Of a DNA stretch of 64,000 nt, positions 7,723-16,446 are shown piece after piece. The DNA is taken from assembly GCA_014379905.1 (NCBI GenBank), contig JACMKX010000113.1, positions 1 through 64,000 on the forward strand, given 5' to 3'. The translations under genes and the position numbers were made by a program. This DNA comes from Ferruginibacter sp. (GTDB lineage Bacteria > Bacteroidota > Bacteroidia > Chitinophagales > Chitinophagaceae). The notes beneath the pieces are model-generated. The model did not search any database. It was not told the origin of the DNA and saw nothing but the letters and a program-made list of their open reading frames with translations. Position 1 is the first letter of the stretch. The number at the start of each line of letters is the position of its first letter.

Positions 7723-8616
7723 TTATAGTTCTACATAAGGTTGGCCACCAAAAAACCTGCGTAAGGAATCTTTTGCTCTCATGGTATCTGCCACCGGCCC
7801 TGTGAATGGCATGGATAATTTAAAATTCGAAGCATCCACCGGAATGATCAAAAGCTTATGGCCATAACTGCTCAGCCTATCGAAAGCCTTTTGTGCAGCC
7901 ATGCGGGTTGAATATTCCTTGATGACAACTTTAAAAGAGTAGCCATCGTTGGCAGGTACCGGCTTTGTTACAGCTGTATCGTTTTGCAATAAGGAATCTA
8001 TGGTTGCAGGAGGTATACTATCGCTTAAAGAATTGGTATCGTTGGCAGATACGGGTTGTTCTGAAACAGGTTTTTCTTTTTCCTTTGTGAGGAAATAATA
8101 AAGTGCAGCTGCAGTGGATAAAGCGAAGATGATTAATATACCAAACATCCATCCTTTTTTTGAAGAAACTTTTTTTGCAGGCGAAGAAAAACTGATCTCG
8201 TCATGCAACTTTTCTTTTACAACTGCATGAGGCGTTTCTGTTTTGCTGTTAATATTCCCTCCCTGGATAAAATCAAAATCTCCCTGCTGATTTTTTTGTA
8301 AAATACCTAATCCTTCTATTGGCAAAGGTTTACCGATATTTAAAAACTGGCGGGTGAGAATCGTATAAGACTCAAGGTCGGAAGCAGCGAGCGGTCTTAT
8401 TTTACCGCTTTGTTCTACTATATAGTCTATCAACCCTTCATCTGCAGCAGTCTTCCGGCTAAATTGAAAAATGATGGCACCTTCGGGTAAACTGGTGTCT
8501 TTATCGCCTTCGGATGGAAGGATAACATCAGGAGCTATAATAAAGCTGCCTATATCCTGGATATTAACGGTTTTGTTTTTGTATAAATACCGGACAAGTA
8601 GTTGTTCTACTTTCAT
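7723..8616 (-). CDS. HU-like (CCDC81-type) domain protein with TM segment and SPOR domain
   Basis: A 297-residue protein. The first 130 residues (MKVEQLLVRYLYKNKTVNIQDIG..., then LTRQFLNIGKPLPIEGLGIL) resemble the pair of CCDC81-type prokaryotic HU domains seen in Bacteroidota. One transmembrane helix follows at about 155-175 (WMFGILIIFALSTAAALYYF), then a Ser/Pro-rich linker and a C-terminal SPOR-like domain (FKVVIKEYSTRMAAQKAFDRL). SPOR domains bind denuded peptidoglycan at the division septum, so a bridge from a cytoplasmic ligand to the cell wall is plausible. An upstream ATG at 8667 adds 17 residues without homology; MKVEQ is the usual family start. Confidence 0.78.
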   Translation of the reverse strand: MKVEQLLVRYLYKNKTVNIQDIGSFIIAPDVILPSEGDKDTSLPEGAIIFQFSRKTAADEGLIDYIVEQSGKIRPLAASDLESYTILTRQFLNIGKPLPIEGLGILQKNQQGDFDFIQGGNINSKTETPHAVVKEKLHDEISFSSPAKKVSSKKGWMFGILIIFALSTAAALYYFLTKEKEKPVSEQPVSANDTNSLSDSIPPATIDSLLQNDTAVTKPVPANDGYSFKVVIKEYSTRMAAQKAFDRLSSYGHKLLIIPVDASNFKLSMPFTGPVADTMRAKDSLRRFFGGQPYVEL

Positions 8617-8801
8617 TGGGGTTATTTTAAGATCAACAAACCTACCTATAAATAAGAATATAGCCAAGCAAACCCTTCTTTAGTAGTGTATAAGTTTGAA
8701 AAAGCTTTCAGCCTGCCTGCCCCGCAAATGCGTGGGAGCTTGTAGAAGGCGAAGTTGAAAACAAGTATAGACCGGTTTCGACAGGCCCAACCCGACAACT
8801 A

Positions 8802-8855
8802 TTTGAAATAATCATTTCAAACTGATACACTACCCCTTCTTTTGCATTAATTTTG
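8802..8855 (+). promoter_or_regulatory. Palindrome plus -7 box before a small membrane protein
   Basis: TTTGAAAT-AATC-ATTTCAAA at 8802-8821 is a perfect 8-bp inverted repeat, and TAATTTTG at 8848-8855 is a perfect TAnnTTTG box ending 4 bases before the ATG at 8860. No good -33 element was found at the normal distance, which would fit activator dependence. Inferred from pattern only. Confidence 0.5.
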
Positions 8856-8859
8856 CAGC

Positions 8860-9198
8860 ATGTTAACCCAAAAAGAACTTTCCTTTATTGATTACTGGGA
8901 AAAAGAGAAGGACATACAAAGTAGATTTTCCAGTAAATTATTAGGTGGTTTACCTATGGCTACTATGTTTGGGATGCCTGTTATATTATTTATTTTGGTA
9001 GTGTATCTGTGGTTCCCGGATTGGTATATGAAAATTTCGGGTACCAGTGCCGGTTCGTTTATTATGGTGGTTGTAGCCGTGTTGATCTCCATACTTTTTT
9101 TCTCTTATTTTCGCATGCATTTCAAATGGGAAATGAATGAGCAACTCTATACAGAACTTAAAATAAAACAACAAAGAGAGCAAGCAGCAAAATTATAA
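8860..9198 (+). CDS. Small two-helix membrane protein
   Basis: A 112-residue protein with an acidic/basic N-terminus (FIDYWEKEKDIQSRF), two transmembrane helices (about residues 32-52 and 66-85, the second MVVVAVLISILFFSYF), and a charged C-terminal tail ending EQAAKL. This looks like the widespread Bacteroidota family of small membrane proteins of unknown function found near biosynthetic genes. It lies 31 bp before the FKBP lipoprotein gene, probably in one operon. Confidence 0.7.
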   Translation: MLTQKELSFIDYWEKEKDIQSRFSSKLLGGLPMATMFGMPVILFILVVYLWFPDWYMKISGTSAGSFIMVVVAVLISILFFSYFRMHFKWEMNEQLYTELKIKQQREQAAKL

Positions 9199-9229
9199 AT
9201 ATGTTGCTCTTACATAAAATTGATAATCT

Positions 9230-9733
9230 ATGAAGAAAATTTTTGTGCTGTCCTGCGTGGCAGTAAGCATCATTGTCGCCTCCTGCAAAAAAGAAGATGA
9301 TTGTCCGTACAGGGATTCAAACGTTAGTGCCCCACAGGTTGAGCGAGATTCCTTAACATCTTACCTTAATAATAATGGGATAGCTTTTAATGAACATCCC
9401 AGCGGTGTATTTTATAATGTTGCTGTGCCTGGTTCAGGAGATTCTGCTACTATCTGTTCGAGACTGGTGGTTAAATACCGCGGAACTTATATTCCTTCAG
9501 GGGTTGAATTTGATGCAACGCTTCCCAATACTACTGCTGCATTCCAGTTAGGAAGAGTAATCACCGGCTGGCAGAAATCGCTGGGTCTTATAAGGCAGGG
9601 AGGAAAGATAACCCTTTATATTCCGCCTACACTTGCATATGGCCCTAATAATGTGCTTGACCAGAACGGACAGGTGGTTATACCGGGAAACTCTTATATG
9701 AAATTTGATGTGGAGCTGGTAGACGTTCAATAA
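9230..9733 (+). CDS. FKBP-type peptidyl-prolyl isomerase, lipoprotein
   Basis: A 167-residue protein. A lipobox (VASC, then KKEDD) after a short hydrophobic segment predicts anchoring in the envelope. The rest is an FKBP domain: LVVKYRGTYIPSGVEFDAT, the conserved VITGWQKSLGLIRQGGK around residue 107, and the active-site loop IPPTLAYGPN. FKBPs speed up proline isomerisation during folding of exported proteins. The gene is followed by a strong intrinsic terminator. Confidence 0.92.
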   Translation: MKKIFVLSCVAVSIIVASCKKEDDCPYRDSNVSAPQVERDSLTSYLNNNGIAFNEHPSGVFYNVAVPGSGDSATICSRLVVKYRGTYIPSGVEFDATLPNTTAAFQLGRVITGWQKSLGLIRQGGKITLYIPPTLAYGPNNVLDQNGQVVIPGNSYMKFDVELVDVQ

Positions 9734-9756
9734 TAACGTCAATTAAATTTACCTTT

Positions 9757-9784
9757 GGCTTTGATTGTTCAAAGCCTTTTTTTT
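9757..9784 (+). terminator. Intrinsic terminator of the FKBP gene
   Basis: GGCTTTGA (9757-9764) pairs with TCAAAGCC (9769-9776) over a TTGT loop and is followed by eight T residues. It overlaps codons that an uncritical start choice would give to the next gene. Confidence 0.9.
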
Positions 9785-9796
9785 AAACCAACTATT

Positions 9797-11224
9797 TTGA
9801 GTCACGAAGCCATTTCCGTTTTTGATATGTTTAAAATTGGGGTAGGTCCCAGTAGCAGCCATACACTTGGCCCCTGGAGAGCGGCTCAATTTTTTACGCA
9901 ATCACTGGAGAAAAAAAATATACTCGATGAAGTAATAAGACTGGAGATACTATTGTACGGTTCCCTGGCTAAAACAGGTGTGGGGCATGGTACAGATATA
10001 GCAGTGCAGTTAGGTTTAAGTGGCGATGACCCGGTAACATTTGACGTAAATAACATCACTGCAAAGATCAACGATATAAAGGCAATGAAAAAATTGCTAC
10101 TATCCGGGCGGCACGAAATTGATTTTGATCCTGCAGAAGACATAGAATTCTTAATGAGTGAATCATTGCCTTTTCACCCCAATGCCCTGACTTTTTTAGT
10201 TGAATTAAAAAATGGAGATACCATTGCAGAAACATATTATTCTGTTGGCGGAGGTTTTGTACAGCAGGAAGGCGAAACGGGTACTGAAAAAAATGAAGTC
10301 ATTTTACCATTCCCGGTAAATACAGCGCATGACCTGTTGCATTGGTGCCGCAGCACAGGTATGGGTATTCATGAAGTGGTGATAGAAAATGAAGCTGCGT
10401 GGAGACAGGAAGCATCAACCAGGGCGGGCTTATTAAATATATGGCGGGTAATGAAAGAGTGTATTTACCGGGGTTGCCATGCAGAAGGTTTTTTACCGGG
10501 AGGATTAAATGTAAGGCGCAGGGCCCCGGCCGCCAATAAAAAATTAATGCAGGGAAAGGAGTATCATGATTACAATAGCTGGGCTATAGGCGTAAAAGAT
10601 GGAGGTCAAAATTTTAATTATATCCTTGATTGGGTAAGTTGTTTTGCCCTGGCTGTAAATGAAGAAAATGCTTCTTTTGGAAGGGTGGTTACTGCACCCA
10701 CAAACGGCGCAGCAGGAGTTATTCCTGCAGTGCTGCATTACTATATAAGTTTTTGTGAAGGAAGTACGGAGGATAAAATCATCCAGTTTTTAGCAACAGC
10801 ATCAGAAGTGGGAAGTATTTTTAAAAAAGGAGCTACCATTTCTGCCGCTATGGGTGGCTGCCAGGCAGAGATAGGAGTGAGCAGCGCTATGGCTGCTGCT
10901 GCGTTAACAGAATGCATGGGCGGAACGCAGCGCCAGGCATTGATGGCGGCAGAAATTGCCATGGAACATCACCTGGGCATGACGTGTGATCCTATTGGCG
11001 GCCTTGTTCAGATTCCCTGTATTGAGAGAAATACAATGGGCGCTATAAAAGCAATCACTGCAAGCCAGCTGGCCTTGCAAAGTGCCCCCGATTTTGCCAA
11101 AGTGAGTTTAGATGGTGTTATTAAAACCATGTGGGATACTGCACTGGATATGAACAGCAAATACAAGGAAACTGCTGACGGAGGGCTGGCAGTTAATGTG
11201 CCCATTAGTTTAAGTGAATGCTAA
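9797..11224 (+). CDS. sdaA: L-serine ammonia-lyase (serine dehydratase), iron-sulfur type
   Basis: Converts L-serine to pyruvate and ammonia. The protein is 475 residues, close to the 450-460 of E. coli SdaA. It holds the N-terminal motif [16 protein letters not shown], the catalytic domain with [12 protein letters not shown], and the cysteines [13 protein letters not shown] that with the previous Cys hold the oxygen-sensitive 4Fe-4S cluster. The frame opens at 9755, inside the upstream terminator, so that start is rejected; TTG at 9797 gives (M)[11 protein letters not shown], matching family N-termini. A transcript starting just upstream would be nearly leaderless. A repeat element follows the stop. 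Confidence 0.93.
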   Translation: MSHEAISVFDMFKIGVGPSSSHTLGPWRAAQFFTQSLEKKNILDEVIRLEILLYGSLAKTGVGHGTDIAVQLGLSGDDPVTFDVNNITAKINDIKAMKKLLLSGRHEIDFDPAEDIEFLMSESLPFHPNALTFLVELKNGDTIAETYYSVGGGFVQQEGETGTEKNEVILPFPVNTAHDLLHWCRSTGMGIHEVVIENEAAWRQEASTRAGLLNIWRVMKECIYRGCHAEGFLPGGLNVRRRAPAANKKLMQGKEYHDYNSWAIGVKDGGQNFNYILDWVSCFALAVNEENASFGRVVTAPTNGAAGVIPAVLHYYISFCEGSTEDKIIQFLATASEVGSIFKKGATISAAMGGCQAEIGVSSAMAAAALTECMGGTQRQALMAAEIAMEHHLGMTCDPIGGLVQIPCIERNTMGAIKAITASQLALQSAPDFAKVSLDGVIKTMWDTALDMNSKYKETADGGLAVNVPISLSEC

Positions 11225-11230
11225 TATTTT

Positions 11231-11300
11231 AGCGCAGAGAGAAAGAGAGAAGGAGATTCGCAGAACTGCAGTCTGCTTATCCTCTTCTCTCCGGTAAAAA
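11231..11300. repeat. GCGCAGAGAGAAAGAG repeat between convergent genes
   Basis: The segment begins AGCGCAGAGAGAAAGAGAG and ends CCTCTTCTCTCC, so the purine-rich start can pair with the pyrimidine-rich end, with a smaller CAGACTGCAG-like core. It is related to the element at 6901-6972 and again lies between convergent gene ends. Confidence 0.5.
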
Positions 11301-11801
11301 TTAATTGAAGCTCACTTCATCAGCACTTGGCCCGTAACTCCCTGGAATGGGCACATCCAGCAATCTTAAAAATACACCCAACTGTGCCCTGTGATGGATT
11401 ATTTGCGAAAGCGTGATGCGGATAAAATCGGCCTTCGATGTCTTGCTGTAAATGGTTTCACCGTTCCTTAACACCCATTCTTCATCCAGCGTTTCTTCCT
11501 TTGCAGCATTCAACTGCGCCAAAGCGCCGGTATGGTTGGTTTCAAACAAAGCCAGCAATGTTTCCGTAAAGTTTATATCCGGCGCCTGGTATTCATTTTC
11601 CGCAAAGTCAAGCTCAGTAGTGTTGAGTACCATCCCTATCCACGACGGTAACTCTGCAATGTGGCCCGCGAGCTGCCGGATGCTCATACTTTTTGGATGC
11701 GGTTTCCAATCAAATTTGTCATCGGGAACAATAGCCAGCATTTTACGGGTAGTAACAGCTTCATTGTTTGATTCTTTTAAAATTTCCTGTAAACGATTCA
11801 T
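11301..11801 (-). CDS. DinB family protein
   Basis: A 166-residue protein of the DinB/YfiT-like four-helix superfamily. Recognisable blocks are DKFDWKPHPKSMSIRQLAGHIAEL near residues 27-46, and the late LSQIIHHRAQLGVFLRLL. The His at the end of the first block and the paired His in IIHH are the usual metal ligands (zinc or nickel). Members include thiol transferases, but this one's substrate is unknown. ATG 11801 (MNRLQEIL) is preferred over the longer frame to 11831. It lies 101 bp after the WYL regulator on the same strand, which may control it. Confidence 0.85.
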   Translation of the reverse strand: MNRLQEILKESNNEAVTTRKMLAIVPDDKFDWKPHPKSMSIRQLAGHIAELPSWIGMVLNTTELDFAENEYQAPDINFTETLLALFETNHTGALAQLNAAKEETLDEEWVLRNGETIYSKTSKADFIRITLSQIIHHRAQLGVFLRLLDVPIPGSYGPSADEVSFN

Positions 11802-11902
11802 AACGGTTTGTTTATTTGTGATTGATAACACAAAGGAACAACCGGGTTGTGACAGCCCTATGTCAGCAGGATTTAAAATATTTTTTAATAAAGGAAGCTA
11901 AT

Positions 11903-12850
11903 TTATTTAAGGCGTGCTTTTACAGCGGCCATTACATCAATGATGGTGGCTTTTAACCCCAGGGGTTCAATAATATCAGCGTGTTCGCCAAAGAGCAGGA
12001 AGAACCTGGCAAATCCATTGAGGGAAGCAGTAAGGAAAGTCATTTCCACTTTTTCACCCGCTTCTTTTTCAGAAACAAAGCCATTATAATATTTCTGTTC
12101 GCCAAAATACTTCATCACTTTTTTATCAACACTGATAATCACTTTTTCTAATTCTCTTTCGTGTTTCATTTTTTCGATGAACGTATTCAATGCGGGGTGT
12201 TGCTGCCGGAATTGTGTGGTTGTAGGAGTAACATAACTAATGCGGTCTGTTCTAAAATGCCTGTAATCCTTCCGCAGCCTGCAATAGGCTACCAGGTACC
12301 AGTTGTTGGCAGAAAAAAAGATGCCAACAGGTTCTATCATTCGGTTGCTGTATTCCTGGCTGTGATTGGCAAAATAACCAATATCTAAAACTGTTTTGTT
12401 TGATATATTTTCAAGAATGATCTGCAGGTGAATATTATTTCCCGGTTTATCGGGCAGGTAGCGATTGTGCACTACTGCAATATGATCATCAATACCATCA
12501 ACAAAATCTTTTTCTGCAACACGCAACACCGCTTTTATTTTAGTAAGTGCTTCGTCGTAAATTTTGCGGGTAGCCTTGTCAGTGAGTTTGTCTACAATTT
12601 TTCCTGCGGTGATGAATGCAGCGGCTTCTTCTTTTGTAAACATAACAGGAGGGAGGCGATAACCTTCCATCAGGCTATAGCCCATGCCTGCTTCGCCAAT
12701 TACGGGTACGCCGGCTTCATCCAGGGCTTTTATATCACGGTAAACAGTGCGCAGGCTTATTTCAAACCTGTCGGCAATTTCCTGCGCCTTCACTACCCGT
12801 TTGGATTGCAGTTGTATGAGGATGGCGGAAACCCGGTCGATGCGGTTCAT
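11903..12850 (-). CDS. WYL-domain transcriptional regulator (HTH_11 type)
   Basis: A 315-residue protein with an N-terminal winged helix-turn-helix (NRIDRVSAILIQLQSK, AQEIADRFEISLRTVYRDIKAL) and a central WYL domain (NNWYLVAYCRLRKDYRHFRTDRI, about residues 178-200). WYL domains are thought to sense nucleic acids or small ligands. The pattern matches the common YafY-like family that controls nearby detoxification or DinB genes. The position just before dinB supports this, but the target is inferred. Confidence 0.9.
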   Translation of the reverse strand: MNRIDRVSAILIQLQSKRVVKAQEIADRFEISLRTVYRDIKALDEAGVPVIGEAGMGYSLMEGYRLPPVMFTKEEAAAFITAGKIVDKLTDKATRKIYDEALTKIKAVLRVAEKDFVDGIDDHIAVVHNRYLPDKPGNNIHLQIILENISNKTVLDIGYFANHSQEYSNRMIEPVGIFFSANNWYLVAYCRLRKDYRHFRTDRISYVTPTTTQFRQQHPALNTFIEKMKHERELEKVIISVDKKVMKYFGEQKYYNGFVSEKEAGEKVEMTFLTASLNGFARFFLLFGEHADIIEPLGLKATIIDVMAAVKARLK

Positions 12851-13021
12851 ATTGTTTTATTACACGAATTTTAACGAATTACACGAATAGCCAAGCTGTT
12901 AGATGTAAGCCTTTAGCTGTAAGCGGGAACATCGCATATATTCACATTTACTTGTCTATATTCTTTCTCCTGCCGGAATGCTAACTTCCTTATTTCTTAT
13001 TGAAAATTTCTTATTCCTTAT

Positions 13022-13459
13022 TTATATACCGTACTGCCGCTTTATATCCCTGTCATTCTCTCTTTCTTTGATCGAATTTCTCTTGTCATAATCTTTCTTG
13101 CCTTTGCCCAGTCCTATTTCCATTTTGGCCAGGCCTTTTTCGTTGATGAAGATCTTTAGGGGAATAATGCTATAACCTTTCTCCCTGGTTTTGGCTTCGA
13201 GTTTTTTAAGCTCTTTTTTATTGAGCAGCAGTTTTCGTTCCTGCATCGGTTCATGGTTGGTGTAGGTGCCATAAGCGTATTCGGAAATGTGAAGGCTCTT
13301 TACATAGAGTTCTCCTTTATCAAACAGGCAATAACTGTCGATAAAACTGGCTTTACCGGTGCGGAGTGATTTTATTTCTGTACCCTGCAGCACCAGGCCT
13401 GCAATATATGTTTGCTCAAAAAAATATTCGTGGTATGCTTTACGGTTACTGAGTTCCAT
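13022..13459 (-). CDS. smpB: SsrA-binding protein SmpB
   Basis: SmpB carries tmRNA to stalled ribosomes. The 145-residue protein shows NRKAYHEYFFEQTYIAGLVLQGTEIKSLR at the start, the RNA-binding core with the YGTYTNHEP turn, and the basic C-terminal tail DYDKRNSIKERENDRDIKR that folds in the mRNA channel. A minus-strand TATCTTTG (13465-13472) is a perfect -7 box only 5 bases before the ATG, so the mRNA is nearly leaderless. A repeat at 13481 lies where a -33 element would be. The tmRNA gene is not in this window. Confidence 0.96.
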   Translation of the reverse strand: MELSNRKAYHEYFFEQTYIAGLVLQGTEIKSLRTGKASFIDSYCLFDKGELYVKSLHISEYAYGTYTNHEPMQERKLLLNKKELKKLEAKTREKGYSIIPLKIFINEKGLAKMEIGLGKGKKDYDKRNSIKERENDRDIKRQYGI

Positions 13460-13480
13460 TGGGGCAAAGATAGGTAATCA

Positions 13481-13641
13481 CTGCCAAGGCGCTAAGGCGC
13501 TGTTGGAAGACCCATTAGGTTTTAGTTGGAACGCAGGTTACTATGATTAAGCGGATTTTTATCATTATGTAAATGGTAACGATCAGTGCATTTTCCTGTA
13601 TAAGAATGACGGTTATTCACCGCTAAGGCGCTAAGACGCTG
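13481..13641. repeat. Two copies of the GCTAAGGCGC dispersed repeat
   Basis: CCAAGGCGCTAAGGCGCTG at about 13484-13502 and CCGCTAAGGCGCTAAGACGCTG at 13620-13641 are direct copies of one motif. Related copies are at 28327, 28705, 29622, 44030 and 44157. The 110 bases between them hold no coding signal. Confidence 0.6.
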
Positions 13642-13705
13642 CTTTGGAAACTTCGGGTTTGATAAAATCACAACGTTGATAATGCTAAGTAAATGAATAG
13701 TATGA

Positions 13706-14218
13706 CTAAAAAGAAAGATAGATCTTTTTCTCCCTCATCAGATCATATACTTTTAATCTTGGCTGTAAGGCTAGTTCCGTCAGTGCGAACTGGAAGGCGA
13801 TATCAGCATAGTTGATCCTATCTTCAATTTTTTCGTTTTTGTACAATAAGGAAACAGAAAAAAGCAACTCTTCCGAAATAGCGTTCTTGCCGGAAACTTC
13901 CTTTTGTTCCCATTTTCCCCTGGTACTAAAAAAAAGGTTTTTAATATATTTTTTTGCTGTTTCGGGTATAGGAATTTCAGGAATCTCTATTAATTCAAAA
14001 TCGAAAATATTTGCACTTGAATCTATCTTAAATACGACATAAAAATAGCAGGAACTACTCAATTCCTCAATAGTTCCTTTTCCTGACTGGTGCTGGCTAT
14101 CAAAATACTTTTGATAGCCCGATTCCTGGTATCCACGTAAATAGAAACCAGCATCTTTTTGGGCAAAAGATATTGAATAGGCGGTTAATAACATTGGTAC
14201 CAATAAAAACTTTTTCAT
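13706..14218 (-). CDS. Small secreted protein, paralog A of the zincin island
   Basis: A 170-residue protein with signal peptide (MKKFLLVPMLLTAYSISFAQ). It is paralogous to the proteins at 14371 and 16447: all share FYLRGY/IYLKGY near the mature N-terminus, the block FDFELIEIPEIPIPETAKKYIKNLFFSTRGKW around residues 72-104, and a C-terminus ending in hydrophobic-Ser/Ala-Phe. The gene starts 10 bp after the stop of a fragment ending GCGTAFC. Family not recognised; the setting suggests a periplasmic immunity or partner protein for the zincin-like proteins, which is inference. Base composition is AT-rich. Confidence 0.65.
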   Translation of the reverse strand: MKKFLLVPMLLTAYSISFAQKDAGFYLRGYQESGYQKYFDSQHQSGKGTIEELSSSCYFYVVFKIDSSANIFDFELIEIPEIPIPETAKKYIKNLFFSTRGKWEQKEVSGKNAISEELLFSVSLLYKNEKIEDRINYADIAFQFALTELALQPRLKVYDLMREKKIYLSF

Positions 14219-14228
14219 AAAAGAGATT

Positions 14229-14300
14229 TAGCAAAATGCTGTGCCACATCCATTACAGCCTTTAGATAGTTTTAAAATGTGGTATTTATCTTTAGCAAAT
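14229..14300 (-). pseudogene. 3' fragment of a zincin-type gene (ends GCGTAFC)
   Basis: A 23-codon open stretch ends GCNGCGTAFC-stop, 10 bp before paralog A. The ending matches GYGTVFC of the zincin-like gene at 16973 and GFGTIFC of the fragment at 14901, also placed 10-11 bp before a paralog. Upstream the frame is closed by TGA. Reading it as the tail of a lost gene is inference from position and the short ending. Confidence 0.4.
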
Positions 14301-14370
14301 CACCGCATCTTTTATTCAACATATTACCACTTTATTTATCAACAGTCTTTTAATTTTCCGATAATTGTTT

Positions 14371-14889
14371 CTAAAAAGCGAGCGTTACCAAGTTTAGATG
14401 TCTTGGATCATAATCTTTCAAGCTTGGATGGTGGGGCATAACAAACAATACAAACTCCATATGTTTTTCATAGTCCTTCAATCTTTGATCAATAGACTGG
14501 TTAATTTTCAATAAATCAACATCAAAAAAAAGACTACGAGCTGGTTTTTTAGCAAAAAGGTTTTTATTTTCAATAACCCATTTATCTTGTGTACTCCAAA
14601 ATACTGACTCAATGTATTTCTTTGCCAATTGTGGCAAAATAGCATCAGGCATTTCAATAATTTCAAGATTTGTAACTTTAGCGGTAGAATCAACTTTTAA
14701 AACAACTACGCAATAGTAGGAATGTTCCAAATTCGAAATACTTGCTTTTTTCAATTCGTGAAGGCTGCCAAAATAGCGCAGGTAATTTGTTTTCTCATAT
14801 CCTTTTAAATATATAGCCGAATCATTTTGAGCATAACAGATAAAATAGTTAAAGAGTAACAAAACGCTCAGGGTTAAATACTTTTTCAT
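14371..14889 (-). CDS. Small secreted protein, paralog B of the zincin island
   Basis: A 172-residue protein with signal peptide (MKKYLTLSVLLLFNYFICYAQ), paralogous to A and C. Shared blocks include AIYLKGYEKTNYLRYFGSLHE, the central TNLEIIEMPDAILPQLAKKYIESVFWST and a final LKDYDPRHLNLVTLAF. The most divergent part lies between residues 105 and 140. It begins 11 bp after the stop of the zincin tail fragment at 14901. Function unknown; partner or immunity role inferred from the array. Confidence 0.65.
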   Translation of the reverse strand: MKKYLTLSVLLLFNYFICYAQNDSAIYLKGYEKTNYLRYFGSLHELKKASISNLEHSYYCVVVLKVDSTAKVTNLEIIEMPDAILPQLAKKYIESVFWSTQDKWVIENKNLFAKKPARSLFFDVDLLKINQSIDQRLKDYEKHMEFVLFVMPHHPSLKDYDPRHLNLVTLAF

Positions 14890-14900
14890 AAATTTTCACT

Positions 14901-15005
14901 TTAACAAAATATAGTTCCAAACCCGGCAACCGCATTTCTGTATTTTTCAGCCGCAGAAATAGCTTGATTTAAATTCTGAAAAAAATCTTCTTGTGCAAAA
15001 TCATC
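14901..15005 (-). pseudogene. 3' remnant of a second HELAH-type zincin gene
   Basis: Thirty-four codons read DDFAQEDFFQNLNQAISAAE...NAVAGFGTIFC-stop, closely matching the C-terminus of the zincin-like protein at 16973 (FQNLNQAITAANRNAIAGYGTVFC). No upstream part of that gene is present; a fragment of the paralog family abuts it. The stop is 11 bp before the start of paralog B, the same spacing as in the intact pair. This shows that paralog and zincin tail were duplicated together. Confidence 0.7.
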
Positions 15006-15093
15006 TTATTGCTGGTACCGGGATTTCAGGAATCTCTATTAGTTTAAAATTTACAATATTTTTATTTGAATCCAATCTAAATAAAAAAACCAG
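15001..15093 (-). pseudogene. Internal remnant of a fourth paralog
   Basis: Thirty codons, LVFLFRLDSNKNIVNFKLIEIPEIPVPAIR-stop in two parts, match the middle of paralogs A-C (FKIDSSANIFDFELIEIPEIPIPE). The N- and C-terminal parts are missing and the end runs into the zincin remnant at 14901, indicating a deletion or recombination joint. Confidence 0.65.
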
Positions 15094-15129
15094 CGTCGTT
15101 ATCAGTTTAGTATCCATATACGTATCGAT

Positions 15130-15537
15130 TTAATTGCACCCACCGCCGTTTTCATCATATACAATTTTGTCAGTTACAATGTCAAATATAATGTGCCTGA
15201 CATCTTCACATCCATCCAAAATTACAAACGGTTTTTTTAATTCAGATACATTTTGAAAGTATGTTTTCTTAAACATATCAACAACCAGTGATTTTCTGCC
15301 TTTGATTAATTTAGTACTATATTGTCTGTAAAAATCACTATAGAAACTAACCGTTTTTGTTTTAAGAACTGACTCAAAGCATTGAATATCTTTGATGTTC
15401 GGATTCATATAATCCTTGCTCTTGAATAATAATGCATTTAATATATAGCCTTCTACATTCTTATCTGAGTAATGACTTTGACTCTTCGAGACAAAAAAAT
15501 GAAAGCTTAGAAGTGTAAATAAAAATAGATATTTCAT
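15130..15537 (-). CDS. Small secreted protein next to the HEAIH zincin
   Basis: A 135-residue protein with signal peptide (MKYLFLFTLLSFHFFVSKSQ). The mature part has three Cys residues (DIQCFESVL, ILDGCEDVRH and the C-terminal GGGCN) that could form disulfides outside the cytoplasm. It does not resemble paralogs A-C. It starts 16 bp after the zincin-like gene at 15554, so the two form an operon-like pair; an immunity or chaperone role is possible. Family not recognised. Confidence 0.6.
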   Translation of the reverse strand: MKYLFLFTLLSFHFFVSKSQSHYSDKNVEGYILNALLFKSKDYMNPNIKDIQCFESVLKTKTVSFYSDFYRQYSTKLIKGRKSLVVDMFKKTYFQNVSELKKPFVILDGCEDVRHIIFDIVTDKIVYDENGGGCN

Positions 15538-15553
15538 AACTGCTTATTTTAAT

Positions 15554-16357
15554 TTAAGGACATCCCCCCGCATTTTGCTGTTGCTGGATATAGGTATAGT
15601 ACTGTGCACTTAAAGTTGGATTTAACGATTGGAAATTGGTCCAGGCTGCTGAACCATCTAGCCCTCCCCAGGTCAGAGCTTCATATTGCCAATCTAAGTG
15701 AGAATTACCTGTACTCACATCAAATTCGATTAGTCCTGCTTTAATTCTAGCTCGGTACCAGTCAGCCAAATGGTTATGTAAGGCAGTTCCTATATCAGCT
15801 CCCGAAGGTAAACTGTTTTTGTACCTTACCCAATAGTCCCACAAGCCGGGGAATTCTGTCTGTGCATTAATCATATTTGGATTAGGCGGCCAAGCATTTA
15901 CAGAAATTAATTTCAATAAAACTTCTGCATGTATAGCTTCGTGTAACATTGTTCTGGCCATGGAAATTGGGGTGGCTGTATTGGCATAAGAACTATTAAT
16001 TCGTATCTGGATTAACTCATTGTTTGCATAAGCGGCAGTCGAACCATTTGCGCTTATATTTTCCAACTTCCATTCCATATGCGCAATGGGCCTACTACCT
16101 TTAAATTGCTTTAATATTCTGAACATTGTCCTTGTATTTTTTAAGTTGCTAAAAACGGCATTAGTGCAAGGATTGTTTGTTAATTCACCATAATAAATGA
16201 ATTCATTCCATGGAATGAATTCTAATTCTTCCATGAAGTTGCCTGAAAAAAGGATAGGCTGCTGCATTAAATAATTGATTACCCATTCTCCAGAAGATAA
16301 TCCTCCAGTTTCATACAAATAACTTTCGTCACTAAACCAAACATTTTTATAATGCAC
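15554..16357 (-). CDS. Zincin-like metallopeptidase domain protein (HEAIH)
   Basis: A 267-residue frame from a GTG at 16357. Residues 139-143 are HEAIH within ARTMLHEAIHAEVLL, the zinc-binding helix of metallopeptidases; a downstream Glu or His third ligand cannot be assigned by eye. The block LIQIRINSSYANTATP just before it looks like the substrate-edge strand. Cys residues in NNPCTNAVF and the C-terminal GGCP suggest secretion, yet this frame lacks a signal peptide. One is present in another frame from ATG 16431 (see 16279-16431), so a frameshift is suspected. Resembles C-terminal peptidase toxin domains, but activity is not shown. Confidence 0.6.
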   Translation of the reverse strand: MHYKNVWFSDESYLYETGGLSSGEWVINYLMQQPILFSGNFMEELEFIPWNEFIYYGELTNNPCTNAVFSNLKNTRTMFRILKQFKGSRPIAHMEWKLENISANGSTAAYANNELIQIRINSSYANTATPISMARTMLHEAIHAEVLLKLISVNAWPPNPNMINAQTEFPGLWDYWVRYKNSLPSGADIGTALHNHLADWYRARIKAGLIEFDVSTGNSHLDWQYEALTWGGLDGSAAWTNFQSLNPTLSAQYYTYIQQQQNAGGCP

Positions 16358-16431
16358 ATGAGTGGAGTAGGAAATGCTTCAGAGTTAAGAGTGAATAATG
16401 ATATAATTAATACCGATAAATATTTTTGCAT
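16279..16431 (-). pseudogene. Out-of-frame signal peptide of the HEAIH zincin
   Basis: From ATG 16431 a 50-codon frame begins MQKYLSVLIISLFTLNSEAF, a textbook Bacteroidota signal peptide, then overlaps the zincin frame in a different phase until a stop at 16279. A single-base shift near 16365 would join the signal peptide to STHVHYKNVWF of the zincin. This is either a real frameshift or a sequencing error. Confidence 0.5.
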
Positions 16432-16446
16432 TCAGAATAAATTGGC

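Noticed and set aside
9755..9796. Longer start for serine dehydratase
   Set aside because: It overlaps the intrinsic terminator of the FKBP gene.
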